From positions 1 through 64,000 of the forward strand of contig DDEX01000051.1 in the NCBI GenBank assembly GCA_002336845.1: 64,000 nucleotides of DNA, given 5' to 3'. The translations under genes were made by a program, and so were the position numbers. The DNA comes from Rhodobacteraceae bacterium UBA1943. Lineage in GTDB: Bacteria > Pseudomonadota > Alphaproteobacteria > Rhodobacterales > Rhodobacteraceae. Shown in pieces: positions 44,757 to 54,163 of this stretch (the first letter of the stretch is position 1; every line of letters begins with the position of its first letter). Below the pieces are notes generated by a model. It had not been told where the DNA came from and made no database searches. It saw only the letters and a program-made list of their open reading frames with translations.

Positions 44757-45946
44757 TGTGCGTCTCCGGTCAGGAAATCCCGGGCCAGTTGCACCCAAAG
44801 GGCGGCCGCAGGGGCAATAATGGCGTCGTTGAAGCGGTAACGGGGGCTGTGCAGCGGTGCGCATTCGCCCGCGCCAAGGATCAGGAAGGCGCCGGGGCGT
44901 TCGTGCAGGAAAAAGGCGAAATCCTCGCTGGCGGTGCGGGGGCGGAACCCGTCGATCAAAGCGGCGGGGCCGAACAGCCCTTCGACCGCACGGCGGGCGA
45001 AGGCGGCTTCGGGCGCGTGGTTGACAACGGGCGAAAAGCCGCGCGCATAGGTCAGGTCCGCCGTCGCCCCGAAGGCCTCGATCACACCGCGCAGGATGCC
45101 AGGCACCCGCGCCTCCAGAATGTCCTGCGTGGCGCCGGTGAAATAGCGCAGGGTCAGCTTGGCCTCGACCGTATCGGGAATGACGTTCGACGCCTCTCCG
45201 CCATGAATCGAACCAACCGTCACCACCGCCGTATCCTGCGGGTCGATGTTGCGCGAGACAACCGATTGCAGTGCTGCAATGGCATGGGCTGTGGTGACCA
45301 CCGGGTCCACCGTTTCATGCGGGGCGGCGCCATGCCCGCCCCTGCCCTGCACGGTCAGCAGCACCTGATCTATCCCCGCCATCACCGGACCGGGCAGGAT
45401 GCCCCATTGCCCGGCGGGCAGGCCCGGCCAGTTGTGCAGCCCGAACACCGCATCCACGGGAAAGCGTTTGAACAGGCCATCGGCGATCATCGCCCGCGCC
45501 CCTGCCCCGATCTCTTCAGCGGGCTGGAAGATCAGCACGAGACGGCCGTTGAAAGCACGCGTTTCTGCCAGATGCTTGGCGGCAGCCAGCAGGATCGCGG
45601 TGTGACCGTCATGCCCGCAGGCGTGCATCACCCCTTTGGCAACCGAGGCGAAGGGCAACTCCGTCGCCTCAACGATCGGCAGCGCATCCATATCGGCACG
45701 CAAGGCTAAGGAACGGGTGCCATTGCCTTCCTGCAAGCTGGCGACCACGCCGGTGCCCCCAACGCCCGCCGTCACCGCATAGCCCCAGCCGCGCAGCAGA
45801 CCCGCGACGATGCCCGCCGTGCGATGTTCTTCGCGCGACAATTCGGGGTGCCGGTGCAGATCCTGGCGCAGGGCGACGAATTCGCCGATGCCGCCAGCAA
45901 GGGCGGCCAGCAGGTCAGGCTGCGGCGGGGGGCTTTGCAGGGTCAT
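44753..45946 (-). CDS. M20-family amidohydrolase (N-acyl amino-acid deacylase)
   Basis: A 397-residue metallopeptidase-family hydrolase. The start at ATG 45944-45946 (MTLQSPPPQPDLLAALAGGI) fits the family; a longer frame upstream is not conserved. Key motifs: LRQDLHRHPELSREEHRTAG, metal site HACGHDGHTAILLAAAKHLA, VLIFQPAEEIGAGARAMIAD with the catalytic Glu pair, and GGHGAAPHETVDPV in the dimerisation domain. It is the counterpart of YxeP-type deacylases that free cysteine from N-acetylcysteine. Confidence 0.92.
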   Translation of the reverse strand: MTLQSPPPQPDLLAALAGGIGEFVALRQDLHRHPELSREEHRTAGIVAGLLRGWGYAVTAGVGGTGVVASLQEGNGTRSLALRADMDALPIVEATELPFASVAKGVMHACGHDGHTAILLAAAKHLAETRAFNGRLVLIFQPAEEIGAGARAMIADGLFKRFPVDAVFGLHNWPGLPAGQWGILPGPVMAGIDQVLLTVQGRGGHGAAPHETVDPVVTTAHAIAALQSVVSRNIDPQDTAVVTVGSIHGGEASNVIPDTVEAKLTLRYFTGATQDILEARVPGILRGVIEAFGATADLTYARGFSPVVNHAPEAAFARRAVEGLFGPAALIDGFRPRTASEDFAFFLHERPGAFLILGAGECAPLHSPRYRFNDAIIAPAAALWVQLARDFLTGDAQ

Positions 45947-45947
45947 C

Positions 45948-47282
45948 TTATTCCGCCGCCGTTTCGTGCCGCCGCGCGGCGTGATAGCGACTGTCCCTGA
46001 AGGGCAGGCCCAGATGGTCACGCAATGTTTCGCCACGCAGACTGCGGCTATAGCGGCCCCGCGCCTCTAGCTGCGGGATGACTTGCGTCACGAAATCCTC
46101 CAGCCCCTCGGCCTGAACCGCAAAGCCAAGGATGAACCCATCCGCAGCGCCCGCGTCGATCCAGCGGATCATCTTTTCGGCCACCTCGGCCCCCGTGCCC
46201 AGGAAGGTCGGGCGCGGGGTCGCCACCTCCAGCGCGACCTGCCGCAGGGTCTTGCCGGTCTTGGCCGCGTCACCCTTGATCCGGTCGGTGGTGGATTGGA
46301 AACTGTTCTTGCCCACCTCACCCAGATCGGGGAACGGCGCATCCAGATCATACTGGCAGAAATCGTGATGGTCGAAGAACCGGCCCAGATAGTCCAGCGC
46401 CTCGTCGATGGTCAGCAGATTGCGGATCGTGTCATATTTCGCCTCGGCCTCGGCGCGGGTGCGGCCTATGATGGGCGAGATGCCGGGGAAAACCTTGACA
46501 TCGCCCCGCGCCCGGCCATGGGCCTGTGCGGCATCCTTGACCTTGCGGGTAAACGCGGCGGTTTCCTCCAGCGTCTCGACATTGGTAAAGACCGCATCGG
46601 CATATTTGCCCGCCAGCCCGATACCCGCACCGGAAGAGCCTGCCTGAAAGATCACCGGCTGGCCCTGTTTCGACCGACCGATGTTCAGCGGCCCTTCCAC
46701 CTGAAAGAACCGCCCCTTGTGGTACAGCGGATGCAGCCCGGCGGGGTCGAAGAATTGCCCCGTCTCGCGGTTCCTCACCACGGCGTTGTCGTCCCAGCTA
46801 TCCCAAAGCCCCTGGGTGACCGCCAGATACTCATCGGCGATCTCATAGCGCAGGGCATGATCAGGGTGGGCGCGGCTGTAGTTCCTGGCGCTGCCTTCCA
46901 GCGGCGTCGTCACCACGTTCCACCCTGCCCGCCCGCCGGAAATCAGATCCAGCGAGGCGAATTGGCGTGCCACGGTGAAGGGGTCGGAGTAGCTGGTCGA
47001 AACCGTCCCGGCGAGGCCGATCTTCGTGGTTGCCGCAGCAAGGGCCGACAGGATCGTCAGGGGCTCGAACCTGTTCAGAAAATGCGGGATCGACTTTTCA
47101 TTGATGAACAGACCATCGGCGACGAAGGCAAAGGCGATGCCCGCCGCCTCGGCCTTTTGCGCGGTGTCGATGTAGAATTGCAGATTGACCGAGGCGTCGG
47201 CCGGGCCCGAGGGGTGTTTCCACGAATTCATGTGCCCGCCAGCACCGTGCAGCATGATACCGAAGGGGATGTTCTGGGTCAT
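45948..47282 (-). CDS. LLM-class monooxygenase, NtaA/SnaA/DszA family
   Basis: The 444-residue product has the length and motifs of the NtaA/SnaA/DszA group: GIMLHGAGGHMNSWKHPSGP, AEAAGIAFAFVADGLFINEK, ATTKIGLAGTVSTSYSDPFT, DLISGGRAGWNVVTTPLEGS and GSSGAGIGLAGKYADAVFTN. These FMNH2-dependent enzymes oxidise alkylated N or S compounds; YxeK/CmoJ of Bacillus, which open S-substituted N-acetylcysteines, belong here. Only 1 bp separates its stop from the M20 start, so the two are tightly coupled. Confidence 0.92.
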   Translation of the reverse strand: MTQNIPFGIMLHGAGGHMNSWKHPSGPADASVNLQFYIDTAQKAEAAGIAFAFVADGLFINEKSIPHFLNRFEPLTILSALAAATTKIGLAGTVSTSYSDPFTVARQFASLDLISGGRAGWNVVTTPLEGSARNYSRAHPDHALRYEIADEYLAVTQGLWDSWDDNAVVRNRETGQFFDPAGLHPLYHKGRFFQVEGPLNIGRSKQGQPVIFQAGSSGAGIGLAGKYADAVFTNVETLEETAAFTRKVKDAAQAHGRARGDVKVFPGISPIIGRTRAEAEAKYDTIRNLLTIDEALDYLGRFFDHHDFCQYDLDAPFPDLGEVGKNSFQSTTDRIKGDAAKTGKTLRQVALEVATPRPTFLGTGAEVAEKMIRWIDAGAADGFILGFAVQAEGLEDFVTQVIPQLEARGRYSRSLRGETLRDHLGLPFRDSRYHAARRHETAAE

Positions 47283-47293
47283 GGCGTGTCCTT

Positions 47294-48292
47294 TCAGGCT
47301 GCGCGGCGCAGACCGGCCCCCGCCAAAAGCTCGATGGCTTGCAGGCGGGCGGTGCGGTTTGCAGTGGGAATGTCGAGAATGAATTCGGTCACGCCAAAGC
47401 GGTGATGCAGGTCGTCAAGTTGCGCTCGCACCTCCTCTCCGGTGCCGATCAGGACAGAGGGGCGGCGCTCCTCCAATGCGTAGGGTTGGCCACCCGCTTG
47501 CCGGGCATATTCGGCAGCAGCCTCTGGGTTTGGCAGGTTGATGGAATGACCATCAGCCAGCGTCACCTTGAAGATGCGATGTTCGGCCCCTTGCGCCTCT
47601 GCCTCTGCCCGGGTCGGCGCGATGATGGCGGCAAGTGCCAACGACGCCTTGCGATCCGCCGCCCCCTCATAGGCGGCAAGCGCGCGCGCCACGGCATCGG
47701 GGTTGCCATCGTGATGCCCGGCATAGGTGAAATCCCAGCCCAGCCGGGCGGCAAGCGAAGCACTTTCCGGCGAAGCGCCCAGAAGGAATTTCTGCGGCTG
47801 AACCGGGGGGCGCGGCAGGGCCTCGGCGCCGTAAAACATATGGCTTTCGGGCAGGGTGCCAGTCAGGAACCGTTCCAGCTCTTCCAGCTTTGTCTCAAAG
47901 CTGCGGCGCTGTGCCCCGTGTTCCGATTGCAGGGCCCGGGTGCCGAACGGCAAACCCCCCGGCGCCTTGCCGATGCCCAGATCGACCCGCCCCGGCGCAA
48001 GGGCCGACAGCACGCCAAAAACCTCGGCCACCTTGAAGGGGCTGTAATGCTGTAACAACACCCCACCCGTACCGATGCGGATACGCTGGGTCGCGGCCAG
48101 AAGATGCGCCGCCACGACCTCTGGCGCCGAACTTGCCAGTTGCGGCGTGCCATGATGCTCGGCCAGCCACAGCCGATGGTAGCCCAGCCGCTCGGCCGTC
48201 CGGGCGAAGGCGACCGAGGTTTGCAACGCCTCGACCGCAGTAGAGCCAGTGGCGACCGGGCTTTTGTCCAAAAGGCTGATGGCATAGGGCAT
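47294..48292 (-). CDS. LLM-class monooxygenase, MsnO8/YtmO-like family
   Basis: A 332-residue luciferase-like enzyme of the MsnO8 group: ISLLDKSPVATGSTAVEALQ, RLGYHRLWLAEHHGTPQLAS, ATQRIRIGTGGVLLQHYSPF, KVAEVFGVLSALAPGRVDLG and GIGKAPGGLPFG. It heads the minus-strand run toward 44148 and lies 11 bp before the NtaA-type gene. An inverted repeat at 48325-48353 upstream may regulate the run. Confidence 0.9.
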   Translation of the reverse strand: MPYAISLLDKSPVATGSTAVEALQTSVAFARTAERLGYHRLWLAEHHGTPQLASSAPEVVAAHLLAATQRIRIGTGGVLLQHYSPFKVAEVFGVLSALAPGRVDLGIGKAPGGLPFGTRALQSEHGAQRRSFETKLEELERFLTGTLPESHMFYGAEALPRPPVQPQKFLLGASPESASLAARLGWDFTYAGHHDGNPDAVARALAAYEGAADRKASLALAAIIAPTRAEAEAQGAEHRIFKVTLADGHSINLPNPEAAAEYARQAGGQPYALEERRPSVLIGTGEEVRAQLDDLHHRFGVTEFILDIPTANRTARLQAIELLAGAGLRRAA

Positions 48293-48324
48293 GGAGTGGT
48301 CCTGCGGATGGAAGCGATCAGATT

Positions 48325-48353
48325 TTAATCACGACAATTTCAGTAGATTAAAT
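48325..48353. promoter_or_regulatory. Candidate operator upstream of the LLM/GNAT/M20 run
   Basis: TTTAATC (48325-48331) and GATTAAA (48347-48353) form a perfect 7-bp inverted repeat with a 15-bp AT-rich spacer, 33 bp before the minus-strand monooxygenase start. Geometry fits a LysR-type or dimeric regulator site; the regulator is not encoded in this part of the window. Confidence 0.45.
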
Positions 48354-48886
48354 GACGGCTGGCAAGACATCCGGCATTCTTTTCTTGACGGCCCAACAGC
48401 GCCCTGACCGTGGGCAAACCGCTGACAAAGGAAGAATTTTCTGCGGGCTTCTCGGGCTACAGCGCAGAGGGAAGATACGCGCGGCCGCCCGAAAGTTCTG
48501 GCCATTCGCGCAATGGCCACCCTGCGAAATCTGCCATCTGTCCCAACAGGCGCTGGCGAAAGATTTTTCCTCTGGAGCTGAAAACCACGCCAGTCCTCTG
48601 ATCGCCTGACGAGAATCTCGAATCGCGAATGCCAATCGCCTTCTGATGGCTAGCCTATCAATGCCGGACCCCATCTCGCACAGGGCCGCGACCGCTCGCT
48701 CCCCTGCCTCTGCGCCATCCGGGTTCACGGGCGGCTTGTCGCCCGATGCTTTGGGGAAATTCTCCATCCAAGCCTGTCGGGGCAGAAAATTCCCGCTGCC
48801 GGACGTCACCCTTTGGAATCGCCGCTTGTGGCGGATGGGGCTACGTTAATGACGACTCAATAACTCGTTATATAGAAAGGATGATC
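48354..48886. other. Long non-coding gap between divergent monooxygenase and FMN-reductase genes
   Basis: About 530 bp without a convincing gene. Short frames on both strands (for example 48410-48601 plus) lack ribosome sites and family similarity. I see no riboswitch that I can name, and no IS ends. It should hold the promoter of the FMN-reductase gene; the last 50 bp are AT-rich. Confidence 0.45.
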
Positions 48887-49432
48887 ATGACGATCCGCAT
48901 CGCTGGCCTGGCAGGCAGTTTCAGCCAACCGTCGAAAACCCGGGCGCTGGTGCATCTGGCCGCGTCACAGGCCGCACAACGTCATGGGGGAACCGCCGTA
49001 ACCTTCGATCTGGGCGACCTGCTGCCGTCGCTTGGTGCGGCCCTGTCGCTGGACCAACTGACCCCATCGGCAATGGCCGTTCTTGATAGCATCCTGTCTG
49101 CCGATGCGCTGGTCATCGGCACCCCCGTGTACAAGGGCAGCTATACCGGCCTTCTGAAGCACCTGTTCGACCTGCTTGATCCTGCGGCTCTGGCGGGTAA
49201 GCCGGTCTTGCTGGTCGCAACAGGCGGCGGAGACAAACATGCTTTGGTCATCGAGCATCAACTGCGCCCCTTGCTGGGCTTTTTCGAGGCTGCCACCCTG
49301 CCGACCGGCGTTTATGCCGGAGCGGCCGATTTCGTTGAGAGTCAGCCAAGCTCGCCGCTGTTGCTGGCGCGGCTGGAGCGTGCCGTGTCGCAGTTTGCGC
49401 CCCTGCTCAATCGGGCAACCGTCGCCGCCTGA
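48887..49432 (+). CDS. NADPH-dependent FMN reductase (MsuE/SsuE-like)
   Basis: A 181-residue flavodoxin-like reductase: IRIAGLAGSFSQPSKTRALV with the flavin phosphate loop, VIGTPVYKGSYTGLLKHLFD and VLLVATGGGDKHALVIEHQL. The start at ATG 48887 follows AAAGGA with good spacing; ATG 48881 is too close to that site. It can provide reduced FMN to the three LLM monooxygenases encoded nearby, as SsuE does for SsuD. It diverges from them. Confidence 0.92.
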   Translation: MTIRIAGLAGSFSQPSKTRALVHLAASQAAQRHGGTAVTFDLGDLLPSLGAALSLDQLTPSAMAVLDSILSADALVIGTPVYKGSYTGLLKHLFDLLDPAALAGKPVLLVATGGGDKHALVIEHQLRPLLGFFEAATLPTGVYAGAADFVESQPSSPLLLARLERAVSQFAPLLNRATVAA

Positions 49433-49446
49433 TCCGCAACCAAAAG

Positions 49447-49475
49447 AAAACGCCCGCCAGTATGGCGGGCGTTTT
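49447..49475. terminator. Strong intrinsic terminator
   Basis: A perfect 13-bp inverted repeat (AAAACGCCCGCCA / TGGCGGGCGTTTT) with a 3-nt loop lies 15 bp after the FMN-reductase stop. T-runs on both strands make it bidirectional. It marks the right end of the sulfur locus. Confidence 0.95.
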
Positions 49476-49490
49476 GTTGATGACAATCCG

Positions 49491-49660
49491 TCAGACCAGA
49501 ATCTCGGCCACCAGATCGGCGTGGTGGGCCGCCGCGACATCGGGATGCGACCGCAGGCGACTTTTCAGGTGATTGATGCCGATATCGCGGAACAGCGGGT
49601 TCAACGGATCGACGGTCAGCCCGCGTTCCAGCTTTTGCAGATCCTCGAGCAAGGGCAGTA
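49491..49660 (-). pseudogene. Truncated C-terminal fragment of an unidentified gene
   Basis: The minus-strand frame ending at 49491 encodes about 50 plausible residues (LLEDLQKLERGLTVDPLNPL, FRDIGINHLKSRLRSHPDVA) and then continues upstream into sequence that is antisense to an IS66 transposase remnant. It therefore looks like the 3' end of a gene cut by the insertion. I do not recognise the family. No start codon with ribosome site is evident. Confidence 0.4.
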
Positions 49661-49805
49661 TGCGCCGGGGCGCGTATGGCCTCACTGATCGAAACCTGCA
49701 AGCTGAACGCTGTCGAACCTTACGCCTAAATGTGCAAAAAACCTGACCGCCATCGCTAACGGCCATCCCGCGCCGCGCATCGACGACATCTTGCTTTGGG
49801 CCTTC
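49660..49805 (+). mobile_element. IS66-family transposase (TnpC) C-terminal remnant
   Basis: The plus strand reads ASLIETCKLNAVEPYA in one frame (from 49676) and, after a +1 shift near 49735, NLTAIANGHPAPRIDDILLW from 49740. Both blocks are hallmarks of the IS66 TnpC C-terminus in the right order and spacing. The rest of the element is absent and the frame is broken, so this is a scar. Confidence 0.8.
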
Positions 49806-49909
49806 CGGTCGAAGACGACAGGACTTTGGTAGCCGCGCGATGAATGCCGCCTGACGGGATTATAGAACTCATCGATGTCTTTCGCAGCATAATCCCGGCC
49901 GGAGTAAGC
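49802..49909 (-). mobile_element. IS3-family transposase (OrfB) C-terminal remnant
   Basis: The minus strand encodes AKDIDEFYNPVRRHSSRGYQ followed by SPVVFDRK, the typical end of an IS3-group OrfB integrase domain (FYN..RRHS..GY.SP..FE). Only about 36 codons remain, abutting the IS66 scar. The upstream portion toward 50069 is not recognisable. Confidence 0.75.
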
Positions 49910-50069
49910 TGCATTTCAATGAAGAGAAAACGTCATGGCAGAACCGCGTCAACTGTCTGCATTCTGTCAACTGATCCGCGCCCCCTTGCCTGCGTGAACC
50001 CTTTTCCAGTGAAAGCCAAGAGCTGGGATCAAGAGCCTCCTCTAAGTCGGCGCAAGTTCGGGCAACCGA

Positions 50070-51641
50070 TCATCCTTGTCTTTCGCATAAGGAGTAATCT
50101 ATCTTCTGCGCGAGCCAGCAGCCGATGGTCAGTCCGACCACCTGCCCGCCCTCATCGCGACGGATTTGCAGGGTCCATTCGCCTGGCGGGGCCGCATCCA
50201 TGGCGCGGCGGCTGGTAACCGACCACAGGTCACATGCCAAGGGATACATCCGCTCCATCGGGCCAAGGCCAAGCATTCCCTCGAAGCCGATGGCGGCTGC
50301 CCCGTCACGAGCCTCGATGACCATCGACGCACCAATTTCGTCGGAATGATATCGCCCGGCGATGCGAGTAGCATCGGCCCAATCCAAGGGATGCAACCTG
50401 CGGGCACGCACGGTCCGGTTTTCCGCGGCACGCTCCATCACCAAAAGGTCGCCTTCACGGCGCAGCGACAGTTCGGCGCCTGCGGCTTCGCCCTCGGCGG
50501 TCTGTGGCACAATAACGGGCGACACCGCATAATACAGGCGCACCCCGCCCGGTACATCGCGGGTGCGCAGGAAAAGCGCATTCTCCTCATCATACCAAAG
50601 GCCATCCCAGCCTTTGCCCGGGCCGCCCGCCGATGCGGTTTCCAACCCAAGCGCCGCGGCCATCACCCCTTCGGCCGCGCGCATTGCGCTGGCCTCGTGG
50701 TTGAAGATCACCACGACTGATAACCGTTCGGCGGCCACATGCAGCCGATAGGAACAAAAGCCCCGCACCCCGCCACCATGTGCGGTGATCTCGACACCAC
50801 CCCGCCGATAGCGGCGCAGGCCATACCCGTAGGAGGCCGGTTTGCCATCGGCAAACCACACCGGTGCCGAGATACGGTTGTAAAGCGCCCTAGGATCATC
50901 GCGGCCAGCGTCGATATATGTCTCCCAAGCCAACATATCGTCGAGCGAGGCAGAGACGCCCGAATCTCCGAACCAAGTGATCGCGCTTTCGGCAGGCAGA
51001 AAGCCAACCTCATCGTTGCCCTCATAGCCGATCACTTCGTCCACGCGCTGGCGCATATCGGCAACCAGCCCGGCCGTCGGCATACCGGCAGGGCGCAGGA
51101 TGCGCTCGGCCAAAAGGTCGCCGAAATCGCACCCGGTTGCGCGACGGATCAATTCGGCCAACAGGCGATAGTTTCCGTTGGAATAAGAGTATTGCTTGCC
51201 TGGCGGGAATTGGCCGTGGCGGGCCTGGCCTAGCAGATCAAGGCCATCGGCTTCGGTAAAACGCCCCTCGGGGGCTGCTCCATGCAGCACGGTCAGTGCC
51301 CAATAATCGCGCAGGCCCGACTGGTTGTGACAGAGCTGCGCCACAGTGGGCAGCGGGCCAGCGAAATTTGGCAGCAGGTCGGGCAACAGCGGAGCCAAAA
51401 CTTCAGGGTCGTCGAACAAGTCCAGCAACAGCGCGCAGGTCATCTGTTTCGAGATCGAGCAGATCGGCATCCGCCGCGCCGTTGTCATCGGCAATCGCCG
51501 GGCCACATCGGCATAACCCCAGGCACGCCGCGCAACGACCTGTCCCTGATAGACCACGCCCGCAACCCCGGCGGGTCCGCGATAGTGATCTGGCAGAAGG
51601 TCCAAGGCCCTTTCCAGCACCTTCATGTCGATCCCTGCCAT
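50070..51641 (-). CDS. D-aminopeptidase (serine beta-lactamase fold)
   Basis: Resembles the D-aminopeptidase (DAP) of Ochrobactrum, which releases N-terminal D-amino acids from peptides. The start at ATG 51639-51641 (MAGIDMKVLERALDLLPDHY, 523 residues) aligns with the recalled DAP N-terminus; a GTG 15 bp upstream would overlap the previous gene. Motifs: SxxK as MPICSISKQMTCALLLDL, YSNGNYRLLAELIRRATG (YxN) and ITAHGGGVRGF (HxG), followed by two C-terminal beta-barrel domains. No signal peptide, so probably cytoplasmic, acting on imported peptides. Confidence 0.87.
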   Translation of the reverse strand: MAGIDMKVLERALDLLPDHYRGPAGVAGVVYQGQVVARRAWGYADVARRLPMTTARRMPICSISKQMTCALLLDLFDDPEVLAPLLPDLLPNFAGPLPTVAQLCHNQSGLRDYWALTVLHGAAPEGRFTEADGLDLLGQARHGQFPPGKQYSYSNGNYRLLAELIRRATGCDFGDLLAERILRPAGMPTAGLVADMRQRVDEVIGYEGNDEVGFLPAESAITWFGDSGVSASLDDMLAWETYIDAGRDDPRALYNRISAPVWFADGKPASYGYGLRRYRRGGVEITAHGGGVRGFCSYRLHVAAERLSVVVIFNHEASAMRAAEGVMAAALGLETASAGGPGKGWDGLWYDEENALFLRTRDVPGGVRLYYAVSPVIVPQTAEGEAAGAELSLRREGDLLVMERAAENRTVRARRLHPLDWADATRIAGRYHSDEIGASMVIEARDGAAAIGFEGMLGLGPMERMYPLACDLWSVTSRRAMDAAPPGEWTLQIRRDEGGQVVGLTIGCWLAQKIDYSLCERQG

Positions 51642-51652
51642 GTGCCTAGCTG

Positions 51653-52168
51653 TCACGGCGCTTCGCGAAAGCAGAGCCGGGTATCTGGTCCGGCCAGTGC
51701 CAGAAACTCCAGCAGGTCGTCTCGGGTCATGCTGGCACAGCCGGCGGTCGAGCCATAGCCTGCGCTGGCGACGTGCAGAAAGATCGCACTTCCCGCCCCC
51801 GGTATCACCGGGTCGTCATTCTGGCCCAACACCACCACGATGTCATAAAGGTCATCTGCTCGCCACATCTCCTCATGGCTTGCGGCGAATGGCAGCTTGA
51901 CGGGGCGGTTGTAGGCGGGGTGTTCCGGCGCATCGCACCAGCCGTCATCCGGGGCGATGACTGCGGTTGGAAACACCGTTACCGGTGCCGATGGCAGCTT
52001 GTCGGCACGGTAAAGCACGCGGCGGATCGGCCAGCAGCCTGTCGGGCTGATGCCGTCACCCTCGGCCCGCTTTGGCGCGATGCCGCTACGGCCCACCGCC
52101 GCGCGCCAGATCCTGTCGCCAAAGCGTGCCTGCCAGATATCGCCCTGCCGGGTCACGATCAGGTCCAT
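51653..52168 (-). CDS. L,D-transpeptidase (YkuD) fold protein
   Basis: The 171-residue product carries a YkuD-type catalytic region: GDGISPTGCWPIRRVLYRAD, LYDIVVVLGQNDDPVIPGAG and IFLHVASAGYGSTAGCASM, with the His and Cys of the HxxxxxxxxxxGC motif. No signal peptide is visible, unlike most L,D-transpeptidases, so it may act on cytoplasmic peptides or be exported another way. It lies between the peptide transporter and D-aminopeptidase genes. Confidence 0.82.
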   Translation of the reverse strand: MDLIVTRQGDIWQARFGDRIWRAAVGRSGIAPKRAEGDGISPTGCWPIRRVLYRADKLPSAPVTVFPTAVIAPDDGWCDAPEHPAYNRPVKLPFAASHEEMWRADDLYDIVVVLGQNDDPVIPGAGSAIFLHVASAGYGSTAGCASMTRDDLLEFLALAGPDTRLCFREAP

Positions 52169-52178
52169 TGGGGTCTCC

Positions 52179-53155
<977 letters not shown>

Positions 53156-53159
<4 letters not shown>

Positions 53160-54160
53160 GCGGTCTCTCCCATGGGGCGGGTATCGGGCGCGGCATGCAG
53201 CCAGCAGCGTGCGACATGGCCCCCGTCCAGCGTAGCCAGGTCGGGCGGGCGGCGGCAGATCGGCATCGCTTCGGCGCAGCGCGGGCTGAAACGGCAACCG
53301 GGCGGCAGTTTTGCCAGATTGGGCACCATACCGGGTATCGAGGGCATCCGCCGCCCCGCCCGAGGCTCGGTTGCGCGCGGGATCGAGGCAAGAAGGCCGC
53401 GGGTGTAGGGGTGCGAAGGCTTCTCGAACAGATCGAACACATCGGCCTGTTCGACGATCTGACCCGCATACATCACGTTCACCTCGTCGCACATCTCGGC
53501 GATGATGCCGAGATCATGGGTGATCATGATGATCGAGGTGCCCACCCGGTCGCGCAATTCGCGCATCAGCCGCAGGATCTGTGCCTGCGTCGTCACGTCC
53601 AGCGCCGTCGTCGGTTCATCCGCGATCAGCAGCTTCGGCTCGCAGATGAGACCCATGGCGATCATCGCCCTCTGGCGCAGCCCGCCCGATAACTGGTGCG
53701 GATAGGCGTCCAGCCGGGTTTTCGGGTCGGGGATGCCGACCATCTCGAACATTTCCAGCACCCGAGCGCGGATGGCACGGCGGCCAAGGCCGTGATGGAT
53801 CGCCAGTGGCTCGCCCACCTGTTCCCAGACCTTGCGGACGGGATTCAGGCTGGTCATCGGTTCCTGGAACACCATTGCGATGTCGCGGCCGCGAAGTGCG
53901 CGCATCCCTGCGGGCCCCAGTCTGGAAATCTCGGTGCCATCAAGCAGGATCGACCGGGCGGTCACGCGCCCCTGCGGCTGCGGCACAAGGCCCATCAGCG
54001 ACAGCGCCGTCATGCTCTTGCCTGAACCGCTTTCGCCGACCAGCCCGACGATGCGGCCGCGCCCCACGTCAAAGGACAGGTCGTCCAGCACCCGCACATC
54101 GCCGCGCCCGCCGGAAAACTCGGTGGTCAGGCCGCGCACGGAAAGGATGTTATCCGCCAT
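53156..54160 (-). CDS. Oligopeptide ABC transporter ATPase (OppD/DppD type)
   Basis: A 334-residue ATPase with Walker A LVGESGSGKSMTALSLMGLV, signature LSGGLRQRAMIAMGLICEPK, Walker B LIADEPTTALDVTTQAQILR, and the C-terminal PPGCRFSPRCAEAMPICRR cluster. It overlaps the OppF-type gene by 4 bp and is 3 bp after the permease gene. Confidence 0.94.
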
Positions 54161-54163
54161 GGC

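Noticed and set aside
46083..47405. 440-codon plus-strand frame across the NtaA-type monooxygenase
   Set aside because: Shadow of a gene with clear motifs on the other strand.
48410..48601. Short plus-strand open frame in the long gap upstream of the FMN reductase
   Set aside because: No ribosome site, no recognisable fold, and the continuation is frame-random.
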